Made by a program: the position numbers and the translations under genes. 64,000 nt of DNA from Microplitis mediator. Its lineage: Eukaryota > Arthropoda > Insecta > Hymenoptera > Braconidae. This document shows positions 43,132 to 55,600 of the stretch, one piece after another. The stretch is taken from NCBI RefSeq assembly GCF_029852145.1, contig NC_079978.1, positions 14,249,153-14,313,152 of the forward strand, read 5' to 3'. Every line of letters starts with the position of its first letter. Within the stretch, counting starts at the first letter, position 1. Under the pieces are notes generated by a model, which was not told the DNA's origin, made no database searches, and worked only from the letters and a program-made list of their open reading frames with translations.

Positions 43132-45010
43132 TATTATTGCTTATTAATTCAAACTATATTAATTTTTAGTTTATAAAATTACTTATTATTTTAATTATTA
43201 ATTATCATTTATTTATGTAATAATAATATTCAATTGGACTGGTGTCATTTGTTTTAAAACCAGCCATATTAAATTCAATCATGTATATAATCAGATATTA
43301 TTATTTTTTTATTGCCACGAAACGCAAATAATTACCAATTAGTTAATGACACGTAAAGAAAACTTATTACATTAGTTATTGACAAATCAGCGTAATTTCT
43401 TTTTTATCAATTTTAAATTATAAACAACTTGGTGTAATGGCGTGAGAATCTTAAATGTTATATTATATTGCTTTAAATATCATTAGTATTATTATTATTA
43501 TTATTATTAAAAAAGTTAATTATCTTCTACATGATTTAAATTTTACCAATATTTAAAATATTGTTTATTTAATATATAATTAAGTTTACACCAGTGAATG
43601 AAAAAAATCAATGGCATTTTTTTATAAATTAATAGTTCTGACGTCAGATGTCGCGACAATTAAATATACAAACTGTATATTTATCATCAATATATTTCAA
43701 AATATTTTTTATACAAATATAATAAATTACTTTTATTTTTATATTTACTAAATTTTACTAAATATAAATATACAAATACATGGAGTGATTGAGTACTAAT
43801 TCTAATATCAGGTACTAGATTTTTTTCCTCGTCAATTGTACTTAGTTTAAATGTAAGATAAAAAGAATTCAAGAAAGTTGAAGATCAAAGACTTCAGTGT
43901 TGAGTTTCCAAAATAAACAAAAAAGGATTTATGAAAAATTTATGATAATTATTGTGTACGGAATTGTTGCTTAATTTTTTAAAACATTATTTAATAATTT
44001 TCAAACATTAACAACAATTTAAAAATAAATTTATTTATTAAAAAAAAAAAAAAAAATTCTTCTTTATCTCTTTTTTTTAAATTGTATTTAAATAAAAAAT
44101 AATGGAATTAAAATTTTTTATTAATGATGACTGTTATAATTAATGATACTGAAGTTAGCCGACGTCTAATAATTTTTTGATTTTTTTTTAAACGATGAAT
44201 TATAAAAAAAATAAATATTTAGAAAAATTGCACTTGTAGTTTTTTAAAGTTTCTACATGTGCATATTTTTAGTTTTTAGTTTTTTTGTAATTGATTTGTT
44301 GAAAAAAAAATCTGAAAATTACTAATTGTCTGCTAACTTCAGGATCATTATAATTAATCAAGATTTTTGAAGCTTAAAAAAAAAATTTTATTATTATTTA
44401 CAATCAAACCTAAATTTTGCAATTTCAAATTTAAAAAAAAATTTTTAAGATGAAATAATATTTTAAAAATGTATATTGATTAAATAGAAAAAAAAAACAA
44501 TTATAAATGAGGTTTTAAATGTTTTATATATTTTTAGAATGTGTAATATAAAAATAAAATTATAATGTTGAAACTTAAAATATACACCCGTTATAAGAAA
44601 TTTCAGATGGTGCTGAAACTCAAGAACGCTATAGGAAGTGATAGGAAATTAGTACGTCATTTTGACAATTAGTTTTGACAAATATTGTGTAATTGAACGT
44701 ACAATTACAGACACAGGTTAAATAAAATTTATTATTATATAAATAAATTAAAGTTAATAATAAAAAGATTTAACTATTTGATAAATTTATCAATAACTAT
44801 AAATAATGTTAGTATTCTATGAACCGAGAGTTGTCAGTGTATAAAAAACATTGATTTTTACAGGTGAGAGACTGCTTAAGAATTCAAATCATCACTCGCT
44901 GTTTGCATACACATGCATGGATGATCATAGCACATAGCAGCTATATGTATTAGCTACATGACAAAAATAAAATATTAAAAGCCGTTTAAAGCACACTCTA
45001 AAGACACATA
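43132..45010. promoter_or_regulatory. Head-to-head region, mannosidase II and WDR37
   Basis: 1.9 kb between divergent starts. It carries an (ATT)n run near 43486-43510, the MITE at 44143-44348, and a less AT-rich stretch near 44860-44960 next to WDR37 that could be its core promoter. No coding signal. Confidence 0.45.
44143..44348. mobile_element. GCAGACAT-ended MITE, copy 2 (206 bp)
   Basis: Ends ATGATACTGAAGTTAGCCGA (left) and ATGATCCTGAAGTTAGCAGA (right, complement), with an exact 8-bp duplication TATAATTA (44135-44142, 44349-44356). An inner ACATGTGCA block is shared with the copy at 50673. Confidence 0.85.
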
Positions 45011-46902
45011 ATGCCTGGCGAACCACCAACATCCACTGGCACTAAATCCAATAGCAAAGTCAAACGTATATCAATACCCAGGGTACAAAGCAGTACGGAC
45101 ACCGAATTACAGTCTCAACTGAGTCAAAGTGGCTCAACACCACTTCAACCCATGGCTTTTCATCACCTGAACTTTCGAACAGACTTTGAGGATAGTTCAA
45201 TCCCTCCTGCTGTACATTCACGTTTATTTGATCTATTTCAACAAATCCAAAAAGAATTCGAGATGGTCTACCTGGAGAACATCGGGTGTAAGAGATGGCC
45301 AAGAAATGATCCTCATACCATCTTTAATTAATTATTTATTTCAAGTTTCTATTGCAGTGCAAGAAAAAATTGATGCTTTGAACGAAAGACTTGAGCGTGA
45401 ATGCTATGGGTCAGGTGAACGCAGTCTACCACTAGGTGATTTTCCAGATTATTCTGATTATTCAAAAAATCCACTTAAACCAAAGAGTAAGTTCTTTTCA
45501 TTAATATTATTTTATATTTAAATTTAAATATTTATTATTATTATTATTATTATTATTTTGTTAGGTACTCCTAGTTCCGCTCAAAAAATAAAAGCTTCAC
45601 ATAAACTGAAAGCCCAAACGAGCAAAATAGTATCTAGTTTTAAAAATCCAACAATGACGTGCACAATGCAACGTCAGTATGCAGGACACAAAGATGGTGT
45701 ATGGGAAGTAAGTGTTGGACGTCCAGGACAACCGATTATAGCAACAGCATCAGCAGATCATACGGCACGAGTTATAGCAATGGACAGTGGTCGTTGTTTA
45801 CTTCAATATATTGGTCACAGTGGTTCTGTTAATTCAATTCGTTTTCATCCGACAATAGACCTAGCACTTACAGCAAGTGGAGATTGTACAGCTCATATTT
45901 GGCAAGCAGCAGTTAATTGGGATGTTGCTAAACGACACTCATCATCTGAAGATTTGTCTGTTGATCGTACACCAACAAATGCATCCTGTCTTGGTGATGA
46001 TAATGAAGAACTACCAACATTGAGAACACCAGTACGTGAATTAATAGGTCATACTGGTGTTGTTATGGCTGCTGACTGGCTACCAGGTGCTGATCAACTT
46101 GTTACAGCATCATGGGACAGAACTGCTAATCTTTATGACACTGAAACTGGTGAAGTTATTCACACTCTGTGCGGTCATGATCAGGAATTAACTTATGTAT
46201 CTACTCACCATCTACAACGTTTATGTGTTACTGCAAGTCGTGATAGCACATTCAGACTGTGGGATTTTAGAGAACCTATTCATTCTGTATCCGTATTTCA
46301 AGGACATACTGAGTAAGAAATTTTTATAATAAATAAATTTATCATTTTAGTTTCGGTGTTAAATTTTATTATAATTATTTATTTTTAATTTACAGAGCTG
46401 TAACATCAGCAGTTTTTACAAGAGAAGATAAAATTGTATCTGGCTCAGACGATCGTAGCGTAAAGGTTTGGGAATTACGTAATATAAGGAGTCCACTTGC
46501 TACAATTCGTGGTGACAGTGCAGCTAATCGTTTAGCAGTATCTAGCAATGGAGTAGTTGCTATTCCTCATGATAATCGACAAATTCGTTTATTTGATCTT
46601 AGTGGACAAAGGCTTGCTCGGCTTCCAAGAACAAGTAGACGAGTATGTTTTATTTTAACAAAATATTTTTTTTTTAACTTACAAAAAATTAATTAAACAA
46701 AATATAAAAATATTTATTTATATTAATTAATACTTTTACATTACATCATTATAAATTATTTAAATAAATATTTTAGGGTCATCGAAGGATGGTATGTGCA
46801 GTAGCATGGGCAGAAGAACCCGGTGCCGTATGTAATTTATTTTCATGTGGTTTTGATCGGCTTGTGTTAGGCTGGAATGTTCTTCCATTCAAAGATGTTT
46901 AA
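45011..46902 (+). CDS. WDR37: WD repeat-containing protein 37
   Basis: Five exons, 45011-45287, 45358-45486, 45565-46312, 46396-46642 and 46777-46902, in phase, 508 residues. The Ser-rich N-terminus leads into a short coiled coil (RLFDLFQQIQKEFEMVYLEN, then EKIDALNERLERE), a linker with TSKIVSSFK, and seven WD blades from about residue 165 (YAGHKDGVWEVSV, IGHSGSVNSIRFHP, TASWDRTANLYDTETGE, VSGSDDRSVKVWEL, GHRRMVCAVAW). Each block is a near match to vertebrate WDR37, which forms a complex with PACS1/2 and affects ER calcium handling. The first intron is only 70 bp, and its donor was chosen so that YLENIGLQEKID continues the coiled coil. Confidence 0.95.
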
Positions 46903-46967
46903 ATATTTATATACATATATATATATAATTATTGGATTTAATACTGTCTATTAAATGATTAACAATA

Positions 46968-48098
46968 TTATGTTACATTATCCGTTATTGTAGTATTTGT
47001 AATTATTAATGGAAACCAAGAAATCAAACTGGAAACATAGTTGTATGCTACTAATCCACTAGATAATCCAATTAATGATCCAGTCCTTCCACTCTCGCAG
47101 ATAACTGAGGGTTATAGTGAAATTTAAAATGTTTTATCATATGATTGTAAAAAATTTGTATAAGAATTTAAAAAATTTTATGGCAAAAGAAAAATATAAA
47201 TCAAATTGAAATAATTATGCGATATTTAAAACAATAGATAATATATGACGCATATTTTTGGAATTTGTAATAGTTAAGCATTTGAGGTAACTTATTTGTT
47301 ATGATTTTACAATCAGTAAATAAAAATTGTAATTTAAATAAAATATAAAAGTAAAAGAATTATTGCATAATTTAATAATAATATTTATTTATTTTGAAGT
47401 ATATAGAGCTTACCTGAGTATGCGGTTAAAAGACATAGCATAGTATAACCATGAATAAGAATATAAAATAGTTCTGGAGCAACGTATTGCCATATAACAC
47501 CAAGAAGTCCGAGAAGTTTAGCACATCCTCCAACAATTAATGCATGAAAAAGATTAGATATTTTATACTTGTGCGGTCGTACGCCCATGATAATCCATCG
47601 TATCTCTGTACTAATTATCACAACAAGGACAAAAGCACTCAATGATAGCGCAGTATGAGCAAGAAGAATGTAAAAACTACGTTCGCTATCAAATTTATTG
47701 CTTTGAATATAATTTTCATCATTATCTAAATCTTGACTTATTTTATAATTTTTAAATAACGACCATGCTCTAAATGATTCACCCAAAAGTAAAACGACCA
47801 TCAATTTCCAGTATGATTGAAAATTACTATTGTAAAGTAAATGACGATATGCTGGTTTTTCAAGCAGAACAAGATCTACTAAAACAATTACAGGATCATA
47901 TTCGATGTACTTGTCCGCCAAATCTCCGCAATTGCTCTAATAAATAATCATCATAGATTAGTATAATTATTTTAAGTGAATTAGTTTAAATAAATTATTA
48001 AAATTAATACCAACACATTTTAAAACTTTTAAAACACTCGGACTGTATCTTCTATAAAGTTCTTCAACTTCAATTCCACAATTAATGCAAGTATACAT
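46968..48098 (-). CDS. ARV1: ARV1 sterol-homeostasis protein
   Basis: Three exons, 48098-48015, 47936-47414 and 47104-46968, in phase, 247 residues. The ARV1 homology domain opens the protein: C4-x2-C7 and C28-x2-C31 zinc-type pairs, then DKYIEYDPVIVLVDLVLL and AYRHLLYN, the family signature. Four or so hydrophobic segments follow (LMVVLLLGESF, AFVLVVIIST, LLGLLGVIW, LFYILIHGYTMLCLL). ARV1 is an ER membrane protein needed for sterol distribution and GPI-anchor synthesis. The last exon is my inference: a clean donor CAG/GTAAGC at 47414 and an acceptor at 47105 open a frame with a hydrophobic end. Without splicing the frame would stop after nine more residues. The first donor (GTTGGT) is weak. 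Confidence 0.87.
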
Positions 48099-48579
48099 TT
48101 TTTAATTTATTTTTCCATTAGCTCTTTAATTTTTATTATTATTTTTTTCCTGGAACAAACAATTTTTTTTATATAATCAGCAATTAAAATAATCAGTTAC
48201 ACGAGATAAATCTCCTTCACGATTCAATGATTCTCTCAAGGAATATAAATAAGAAATAATAACAAACATGTATTATGTCAGTCAGCTTAGCAATTAATTT
48301 TATTATTTAAAGAAAAAAAAACTAAGCCTCCAAGTTCCTATAGTGACTTTTACTATTAAATTGTTCTGCAATTAATTCAATACGTATTATTATAAAGTCT
48401 TGATTCTTCACGTGTTTGTGAAAGTAAGGTCATAATACTTTTTTCTTTCAAAGATACAGATAATATACTGGTGGGGATTGTCCTTTTTACACGGACACTA
48501 CACTCAGTAAAGACCAGTATAAACAATATTCCTCATTTATTGTCAGTCTGTCAACAGCTACAAGAGTTAATACTTTGCT
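48099..48579. promoter_or_regulatory. Shared divergent promoter, ARV1 and aldo-keto reductase
   Basis: The two start codons are only 481 bp apart on opposite strands. No TATA-like pair that I would assign confidently. Confidence 0.5.
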
Positions 48580-49809
48580 ATGGCTTCCAAAGTTACTATC
48601 ACGTTACCCAATGGAAAAAAAATGCCTGCATTGGGTTTTGGTACATGGCAGGTAAAATATATTTATAGAATTAAATAATTTATAGTTATTACTAAATAAA
48701 TTGCTACTATCATTATTTTTTTTTAGGCCAAAGAAAATGTTTTATCAGAAGCACTAGAGAATGCTTTGGAAGCTGGATACCGACATATTGATACTGCGCC
48801 AGTTTATGAAAATGAACATGTGATTGGTAAAGTTTTAAACAAGTGGATTAAATCCGGAAAAGTTAAAAGAGAAGAGTTATTTATTGTTACAAAGGCAATA
48901 CTTTTTGTCTAATATATAATTATATTTTAATGAATTAATAATTCAATTGAAGGCAAATTAATTACTTAATATTATTTATTTATTTTAGTTACCACCAACG
49001 GGAAATCGTCCAGGTGGTGTAGAAAAATGGATTAAAAAATCACTTAATGATTTACAGTTAGATTATTTAGATTTATATTTAATTCATACTCCATTTACGT
49101 TTGAAGAAGTTGGTGATGATTTACATCCAAAGGATGAAAATGGTAAAATAAAAATAGATACTTGTACAGATCATACTGCTGTATGGAAAGAAATGGAACA
49201 ACAAGTATTAGCTGGTAGAACTAAAGCTATTGGATTATCAAATTTTAATGTTAAACAGATTGAAAAAATTATTTCTATCTCTAAAGAACCAATAGCTAAT
49301 TTGCAAATTGAATTGCATGTTTATTTTCAACAGAATGATATGGTAATTTTTTTTATATTGTTTGATTATTATTATTATTATTATTAATATTATTTATAAA
49401 ATTATTAAGATTGAAATATTTTATTTTTTTAAAGGTTGAATTTTGCAAAAAAAAGGGTATTACTGTAACAGCATATTCACCATTAGGTACAAGAGGATTA
49501 GTTAATATTCTTGGAAAGAATGAAAAAATTCCTAGTATCATGGATAATAGTGAATTAATTAAAATTGCTAATAAACATAACAAAACATCAGCACAAGTTG
49601 CATTAAAATATACTTTACAAAGGGGTATTGCTGCTATACCAAAGAGTACTAATATTAAAAGAATTCAAGAAAATATTGATTTATTCGACTTTGAATTAGA
49701 TGCTGATGATATAAAGATATTGAATAAATTAGATCAAGGACCATCTGCGAGAATATGTGACTTTGATTTCTTCGATGGAATTAGAGATCATCCTGAGTAT
49801 CCGTTTTAA
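48580..49809 (+). CDS. Aldo-keto reductase (AKR1-type)
   Basis: Four exons, 48580-48651, 48727-48894, 48989-49342 and 49435-49809, in phase, 322 residues, the normal AKR length. The catalytic tetrad is visible: D46 and Y51 (AGYRHIDTAPVYENE), K80 (FIVTK) and H113 (LYLIHTP). Cofactor-site blocks KAIGLSNFNVKQIE, TAYSPLGTRG and IPKSTNIKRIQEN are present. These enzymes reduce aldehydes, ketones or sugars with NADPH; the substrate cannot be told from sequence. Where many AKRs have a conserved NQxE, this one has LQIELH. Intron 2 starts with GC instead of GT (AAG/GCAATA). That intron falls right after the catalytic Lys. Confidence 0.93.
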
Positions 49810-51539
49810 TTTTTTGCCAATAAATTATAAGAGTGAAAGCAACGGGTACTTAAAAATTTTTTAATTAACATATTGAATATTATTGGGAATAAAATTTGAT
49901 AAATACATACCGAAGACTTAAAAATTCTTTGTGTGAATATTTAAAAACAAAAATTGTTTTTAAATATTCTATTTATTTATAAAAATTAAATAATTGTCGG
50001 ATGTCTGGTTATTTCAGTATTATTAAAAAATTTATTTGCAATAAAGTGTATAAACATTCATTTATAATTTGATTAATGTAATAAATATTTATACATCAAT
50101 AAAACATATTTAAATTATAAAAATTATCTAGAGTTTTGGGGTTAACTTAGAATAAGCATTTAAATTTTAAATTAAAAATGATAAATTATCATTAGTATAG
50201 TATAAAAATTAAATGAAACTGTCATTCAGAGAAACTTGAAGGCCTAGACCTTTTTTTTTATTTTCATAAACTTAAATATTTACCGTTACTTTGACATCAT
50301 TGTATAACTCACAATTTCTCTCTCTTATGATTCGTGACCTACTTGATCAGATAAAAAAAGAAAGATAATATTTGAAAATAATCTCCCTTAAATCATTTAC
50401 AAAAATCATTCAATAAAAACAACTTTTTCAATAGCACTTGAATTATATTCTATTAAATTCTGTCGTCTGTTGAAATTTATAAATCAAAATATATCTTTTA
50501 TATTGAATATACATGGATCTATTTTTAAAATTCCTTCTCCATTATTTTTTTGACTTTTCTTAATTAAATTTAAAAAAATGACTACTTACTTTTATTATTG
50601 TATAAAAAATAAATTAGTATAATTAATCAAATAAATTATGTAATTATTTGATGAAAATAAATAAAATTATCTATGATAGTAAAGTTGGCAGACATTTGAA
50701 ATTAAAAAAAAAATTTTTAACAGAAAAATAATGAAAAAAAAATATTTCTAAAAAAATACACATGTCGAAAATTTGATAAACTATATGTGCAATTTTTCAA
50801 AATTTCTTTAATATTCATGTCTTTGTTAAAAAAAAAATAAAAAAATTATTAAATGTCTGCTAACTTTATTGTCATAAATTATCTAGTTCTTAAAAAGCTT
50901 ACATAGATATAAAAGTACTCATATTAATTAACCATTTACGAATATAAATATACATATCTAAGATTAAAAATATATAATATAATACTCAAGAGAGGTAGAA
51001 AAAAAAAAAAAAAAGAAATAATAAGCTTAAAAAAAAAGTAACAAAGTAAAGCAGCTTGTATGTTTATACTAGAGATATTAACGGATTAGATGACCCCTGT
51101 GGCTTTTGAATTATGCAAGCTCTCTTGCACTGAGACATCTGGTCTATTGAGATGTGTCCAATAACAGTAGCGGATCACATCCCAAGAAACCGCCAGTGGT
51201 ATCAATTACATTGTTATTATTGGCGGTTTATGGCTCCTGGGGTAGATACCCCAATAGAGATAATACACTGGTATAAGAGCATACACAACAATGAGCAGGT
51301 ATGGGGGCTACCAACAAAATGATGGACGGCATCACCCCACAAACTTGTGCAATGTGATAGTCATAATGTGCAACTATGCGTTTAATTCAGATTCATCGCG
51401 AAATAGATACTGTTTAGCAACAAGAGCAAATAGACGCTCGGCTTATGGTACTTCATCCCTTCTTTTTCTAGGCTTTTGATCCAGCGAAATATATAAACCA
51501 GGGGTAGTCTTACTGAGATTTTTAGTTTATCGCCTAAAA
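49810..51539. other. 1.7-kb intergenic, AKR to homeobox
   Basis: AT-rich sequence with a MITE at 50673-50875, then a distinctly less AT-rich block at about 51060-51480 just upstream of the homeobox start. That block has GGTATAAGAGC near 51270 (possible TATA) and an inverted pair around AAACCGCCA and TGGCGGTTT (51189-51230). It is probably the promoter or an upstream UTR exon. Confidence 0.5.
50673..50875. mobile_element. GCAGACAT-ended MITE, copy 3 (203 bp)
   Basis: Ends ATGATAGTAAAGTTGGCAGA and, complementary at the right, ATGACAATAAAGTTAGCAGA, with a 9-bp duplication AAATTATCT at both sides (50664-50672, 50876-50884). The interior is A/T homopolymers around ACATGTCG and TATGTGCA. Confidence 0.85.
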
Positions 51540-52274
51540 ATGTCTGGATCACATAGACCTAATAGAAGATCTAGTGATTTTAGTATTGCTCGTATTCTTG
51601 CACGTAGTTCACGTAAAACCAATGAGTTGCCAAACTTAAATATAATCACCACGCGATTGACAGAAAACAGAATACACACTCCAGAAAATTTTAAATTTCA
51701 TTATGAATGTAATCAATCAATTGATGACACGAGTACGGGTGACAATAGAGATTTGTCGAGGACAGAATTAAAATTAGTTGCCAGTGAAACAGTTTGTGCA
51801 TCATCATCTTCATCGATATCATCAACAAGTGAATTAATTAAATCAGTTAATGATAAGTGTGAATTACCTCGTGAAAATAATGAATTAATTCCGAGTAAAA
51901 ATCTTTCTTGGCTTCAGTGTACACGTTATCGGCCACCAAAGCTGCCGAGAAAATCATTAGCCGGTAAAATTTGTAAAAGAAAACCAGCGACTCATCCGAG
52001 AATTCCATTTACCTCATTTCAACTGCAAACCCTTGAAGATAAATATAAAAAAAATGCTTATCTATCACGTAAAGATGTTGTGCAATTATCAACAATCTTA
52101 CGTTTACCTCACAACCGAGTGAGTATTGATTAAATTTATAATTATAATTGTATAAATAAAATAAATATGTTATTTAATGTTTGTTATTTGCATAATGTGA
52201 TTTTACAGATAAAAATATGGTTTCAAAATCGTCGAGCGCGAGATAGAAGAGAAACTCAAGTAACCAGTAGTTAA
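51540..52274 (+). CDS. Divergent homeodomain transcription factor (NK/MSX-like)
   Basis: Two exons, 51540-52118 and 52209-52274, in phase, 214 residues. The homeodomain is C-terminal (about residues 148-207): HPRIPFTSFQLQTLEDKYKK, NAYLSRKDVVQLSTIL, then across the junction IKIWFQNRRARDRRE. WFQNRRAR marks helix 3, and the intron falls within it, a common place in NK-class genes. Just upstream is a conserved-looking motif LSWLQCTRYRPPKLPRK. The RxPFT start and YLS at helix 2 point to the MSX/NK side of the ANTP class, but residues differ from Drosophila msh and from rough. No PRD or POU domain is present. The exact orthologue is not clear to me. Confidence 0.82.
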
Positions 52275-52602
52275 ATTTAAAATAATTAAATACGTGATAT
52301 TTTCAATTAGAAAGTTAATTTTTTTTTGTTTAATTTTCAATAGCCGTACAGGCAATATCAATATGATTAATAATATGTTACAATTAATTAAATTGATAAA
52401 TAACAATCATATCAGATGGCTCTCAATTAATGAGCCTCATTTTAAAATTACATTGTGCGTGCATCAGCTTCTTTCTAATTGTTATTATCATCAATACATT
52501 CATCATCACCATTATTGTTATTATTTTAATTATTATTATTGTTATTATTAAAGATACACTAAAAATGGTGCGTTTAAAAAATTTTCTAACAATATTGAAT
52601 CG
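52275..52602. other. Convergent 3' spacer, homeobox and ADSS
   Basis: 328 bp between the two stops, AT-rich with CAT/ATT runs around 52485-52550. The open frames on either strand here look like low-complexity artefacts. Confidence 0.5.
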
Positions 52603-55600
52603 TCAGAGAGTAATGACACTTTCACGGCCTGCTCCAACACCAATCCACTTGACTGAAAATAAAAAAAAAACCATAAATAAATTTAGCTATTATTATTATT
52701 ATCAAAATAAAAAATTGTAATATACAAATTATATATTTATGTATTTTTTATAAAATAAATAAAAAAATTTATATTTACCTCTAACGTTTAAATTATCTTC
52801 AATTAATTGTACATATTTACGAGCATTTGGAGGTAATTGATCAAGTGAACGTACTCCTTCAGTTTTTGAATTCCAGCCCTCAATCGTTTCATAAATAGGC
52901 TCAACTTTAGCTAATTCAGAAGCAGTACTTGGAAAATAATCAATTTCTTTTCCATTATAACGATAACCAATGCAAACTTTTAATTCTGGCAATGTATCAA
53001 GGATATCTAACTTTGTTAAACAGATTGACGTGTATCTAAATAAAAAATTAATAAATTTATTTAAACAATTAATTAAGCGATTCAACTTGTTTTTAAAAAA
53101 TATATATAATATTAATACCGACCCATTAACCATATAAGTAAATTTCAAAAGTGCCAAATCAAGCCAACCACAACGTCTTTTACGATTTGTCGTAACTCCA
53201 ATTTCATGACCACGTGATTGTAACAATTCACCAGTTGAATCTCGTAATTCTGTTGGAAAAGGACCATCACCAACTCTTGTTGTGTATGCTTTAACGACAC
53301 CAATAACTTCTCCAATAGTTGATGGTGGTAAACCAAGACCAGTACAAACACCACCAATACTACAATTTGAACTTGTTACATATGGATATGTACCAAAGTC
53401 AATATCTAACATTGCAGCATTAGCTCCTTCCACCAAAACTTTTTGTCCATCTTTAAGTGCAGTATGTAAATAATGTACTGTTTCTTTAACAAGTGGCCTT
53501 ATTCGTTCAGCATATCTACAATTAATATTTATTCATTTAATTTATCAATTTAATTAATTCACTCGAAAGATAATTAAAATAACGGAGTAATTAAGATTAA
53601 ATTAAAAATATGTGACATCATTGAGATTAAAAGTCAATAAACTAAAATAACATTACCGATAAAAAAAAATTATAAATATATGTATTTATGTGTGTATATT
53701 TTAATACCCTTTGTATCGTTCCAACTCAGATTTAACATCGACGTGCAATGATGGAAACATTCTTTGATACGTTGCAACCAAAGTGTTAAATTTCTCAGCA
53801 AATTTATCGAAATCTCCCATCAAATCACCGATACGTAGACCATTTCTTGTAGCTTTACTTGAATAAGTTGGTCCAATTCCTTTTTTCGTAGTACCCAATG
53901 ATTGTGATCCTTTTTCCATTTCTTGCATACCATCAACTTGTTGATGAAAATCAAAAACAATGTGTGCACGATCTGAGATAATGAGCCTATTTTGCCAATC
54001 TTTAAGACCTTTAGCTTCATTTTGTTCCAATTCTTCAAACAATCCGGGAATATGGATCACTACACCATTACCTACAATTAATTCAAATATTTATTAATAA
54101 GAATAATCAGTAAATAACATACAACATTACTATCAACTATTAATAAATAATTAATTTCGTTGATATTATTAACGAGATCATAGTCGACTAACTTATTTTT
54201 AAATAAAAATGTTTTTTATTTATTTAATCGATAAAATGTATTAACGTTGACATGAAAATTTTAACTCATTTTAATTTATTGCCTTGGGCAATTTACTTAA
54301 TTGACATTAGACATGACATTGTTAAAAAATAAGTAATAAGTTTGGAGTTAGTTTATAAATAATTCTTTAAAATTAACGTCATACAGTAATTTATAGATAA
54401 ATTTTTATTTTAATTTTAAAAATAAAGATTAAATTATGTTGACTTTCATATTTTTTTTTTTTTAATTTATTGTGAAAAAAATTTATAGGGAAATGTACGT
54501 GTCTCATTTAATGACAGAAAGAAAGAGAAGACTAATTGTAATTTATGTTATTGATACAACGATAAGTATATGATAAAAAAAGTGAATTGAGTTGTCCCAT
54601 TAATTTAAATAAATTGTTACCTAAAATGGATTTGCATCTGGGATTAATAATTCCGCTAGGTAGTAGATGAAAAAAGAATTGACCGCCGTTGATAACTACC
54701 GTATGACCTGCATTATTTCCTCCCTGAAATAATACTTAGTATTGTTCAAACATGACATGAGTCACAACACACTGCATCACATGTGCATAAATATTTATGA
54801 TTATAAAGATAAGATGATATTAGATAACAATGTAATTGAAGAATCAAATATGAAATTATTATCAAACCTAAATAAAAATAAAAATTTGTAATATTACATA
54901 AATAACTTAATAAAAAATATTTACTTAAATTTTTAATTATGAAAATTTGATTGTTTTTAAGCACATTATTAAAAAAAAATTTAATTAAATAAATACATTG
55001 TTGATTGATTACATTGTTATCTATTAATGAAATTACTCATTATGAATCTTTAAAATTTATAACACAATTCAGACTTCGGTTAGACTTTAACATAAAAATT
55101 TTATCACGCATTAACGTTTGATAAAGTACAGTCTTGAAAAAATTACTCGTAGATAAGGCTACCATTACTATCTAAATTATAATTTTTAAATTCCTCTCAG
55201 TAATTGACATAAAATTATAATCTATTAATATTATAAAATTTTGAAATAAACTATACAACTTGTGTCTCTTATTTGTATTTCATCAGACAATAACAATACT
55301 ATCTTCTTGTTATAAATGTATGAAGAAAAAAAAACCAAATAAATTAGCAATTGATATGAAAAATTAAAATGCGTTAAATTATTGATTAATTTGTCATAAC
55401 AAGATAAATGATAAGCTGTAATTAAAAAATAAAGTAATAAGATTATTATAATAATATTAATGCTATTAATCTGTCGAGCATCCTGTGTTAAAAAAAATAA
55501 TAATAATAATGTAATTATTTTATACGAGCTTACAGTAAATTTTATTTAACATAGACGATAGATAAAATAAATTTATCAAGTCTGTATTTGTATACTCAGT

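Noticed and set aside
45060..45302. Minus-strand frame overlapping WDR37 exon 1
   Set aside because: Shadow of a clear WDR37 exon.
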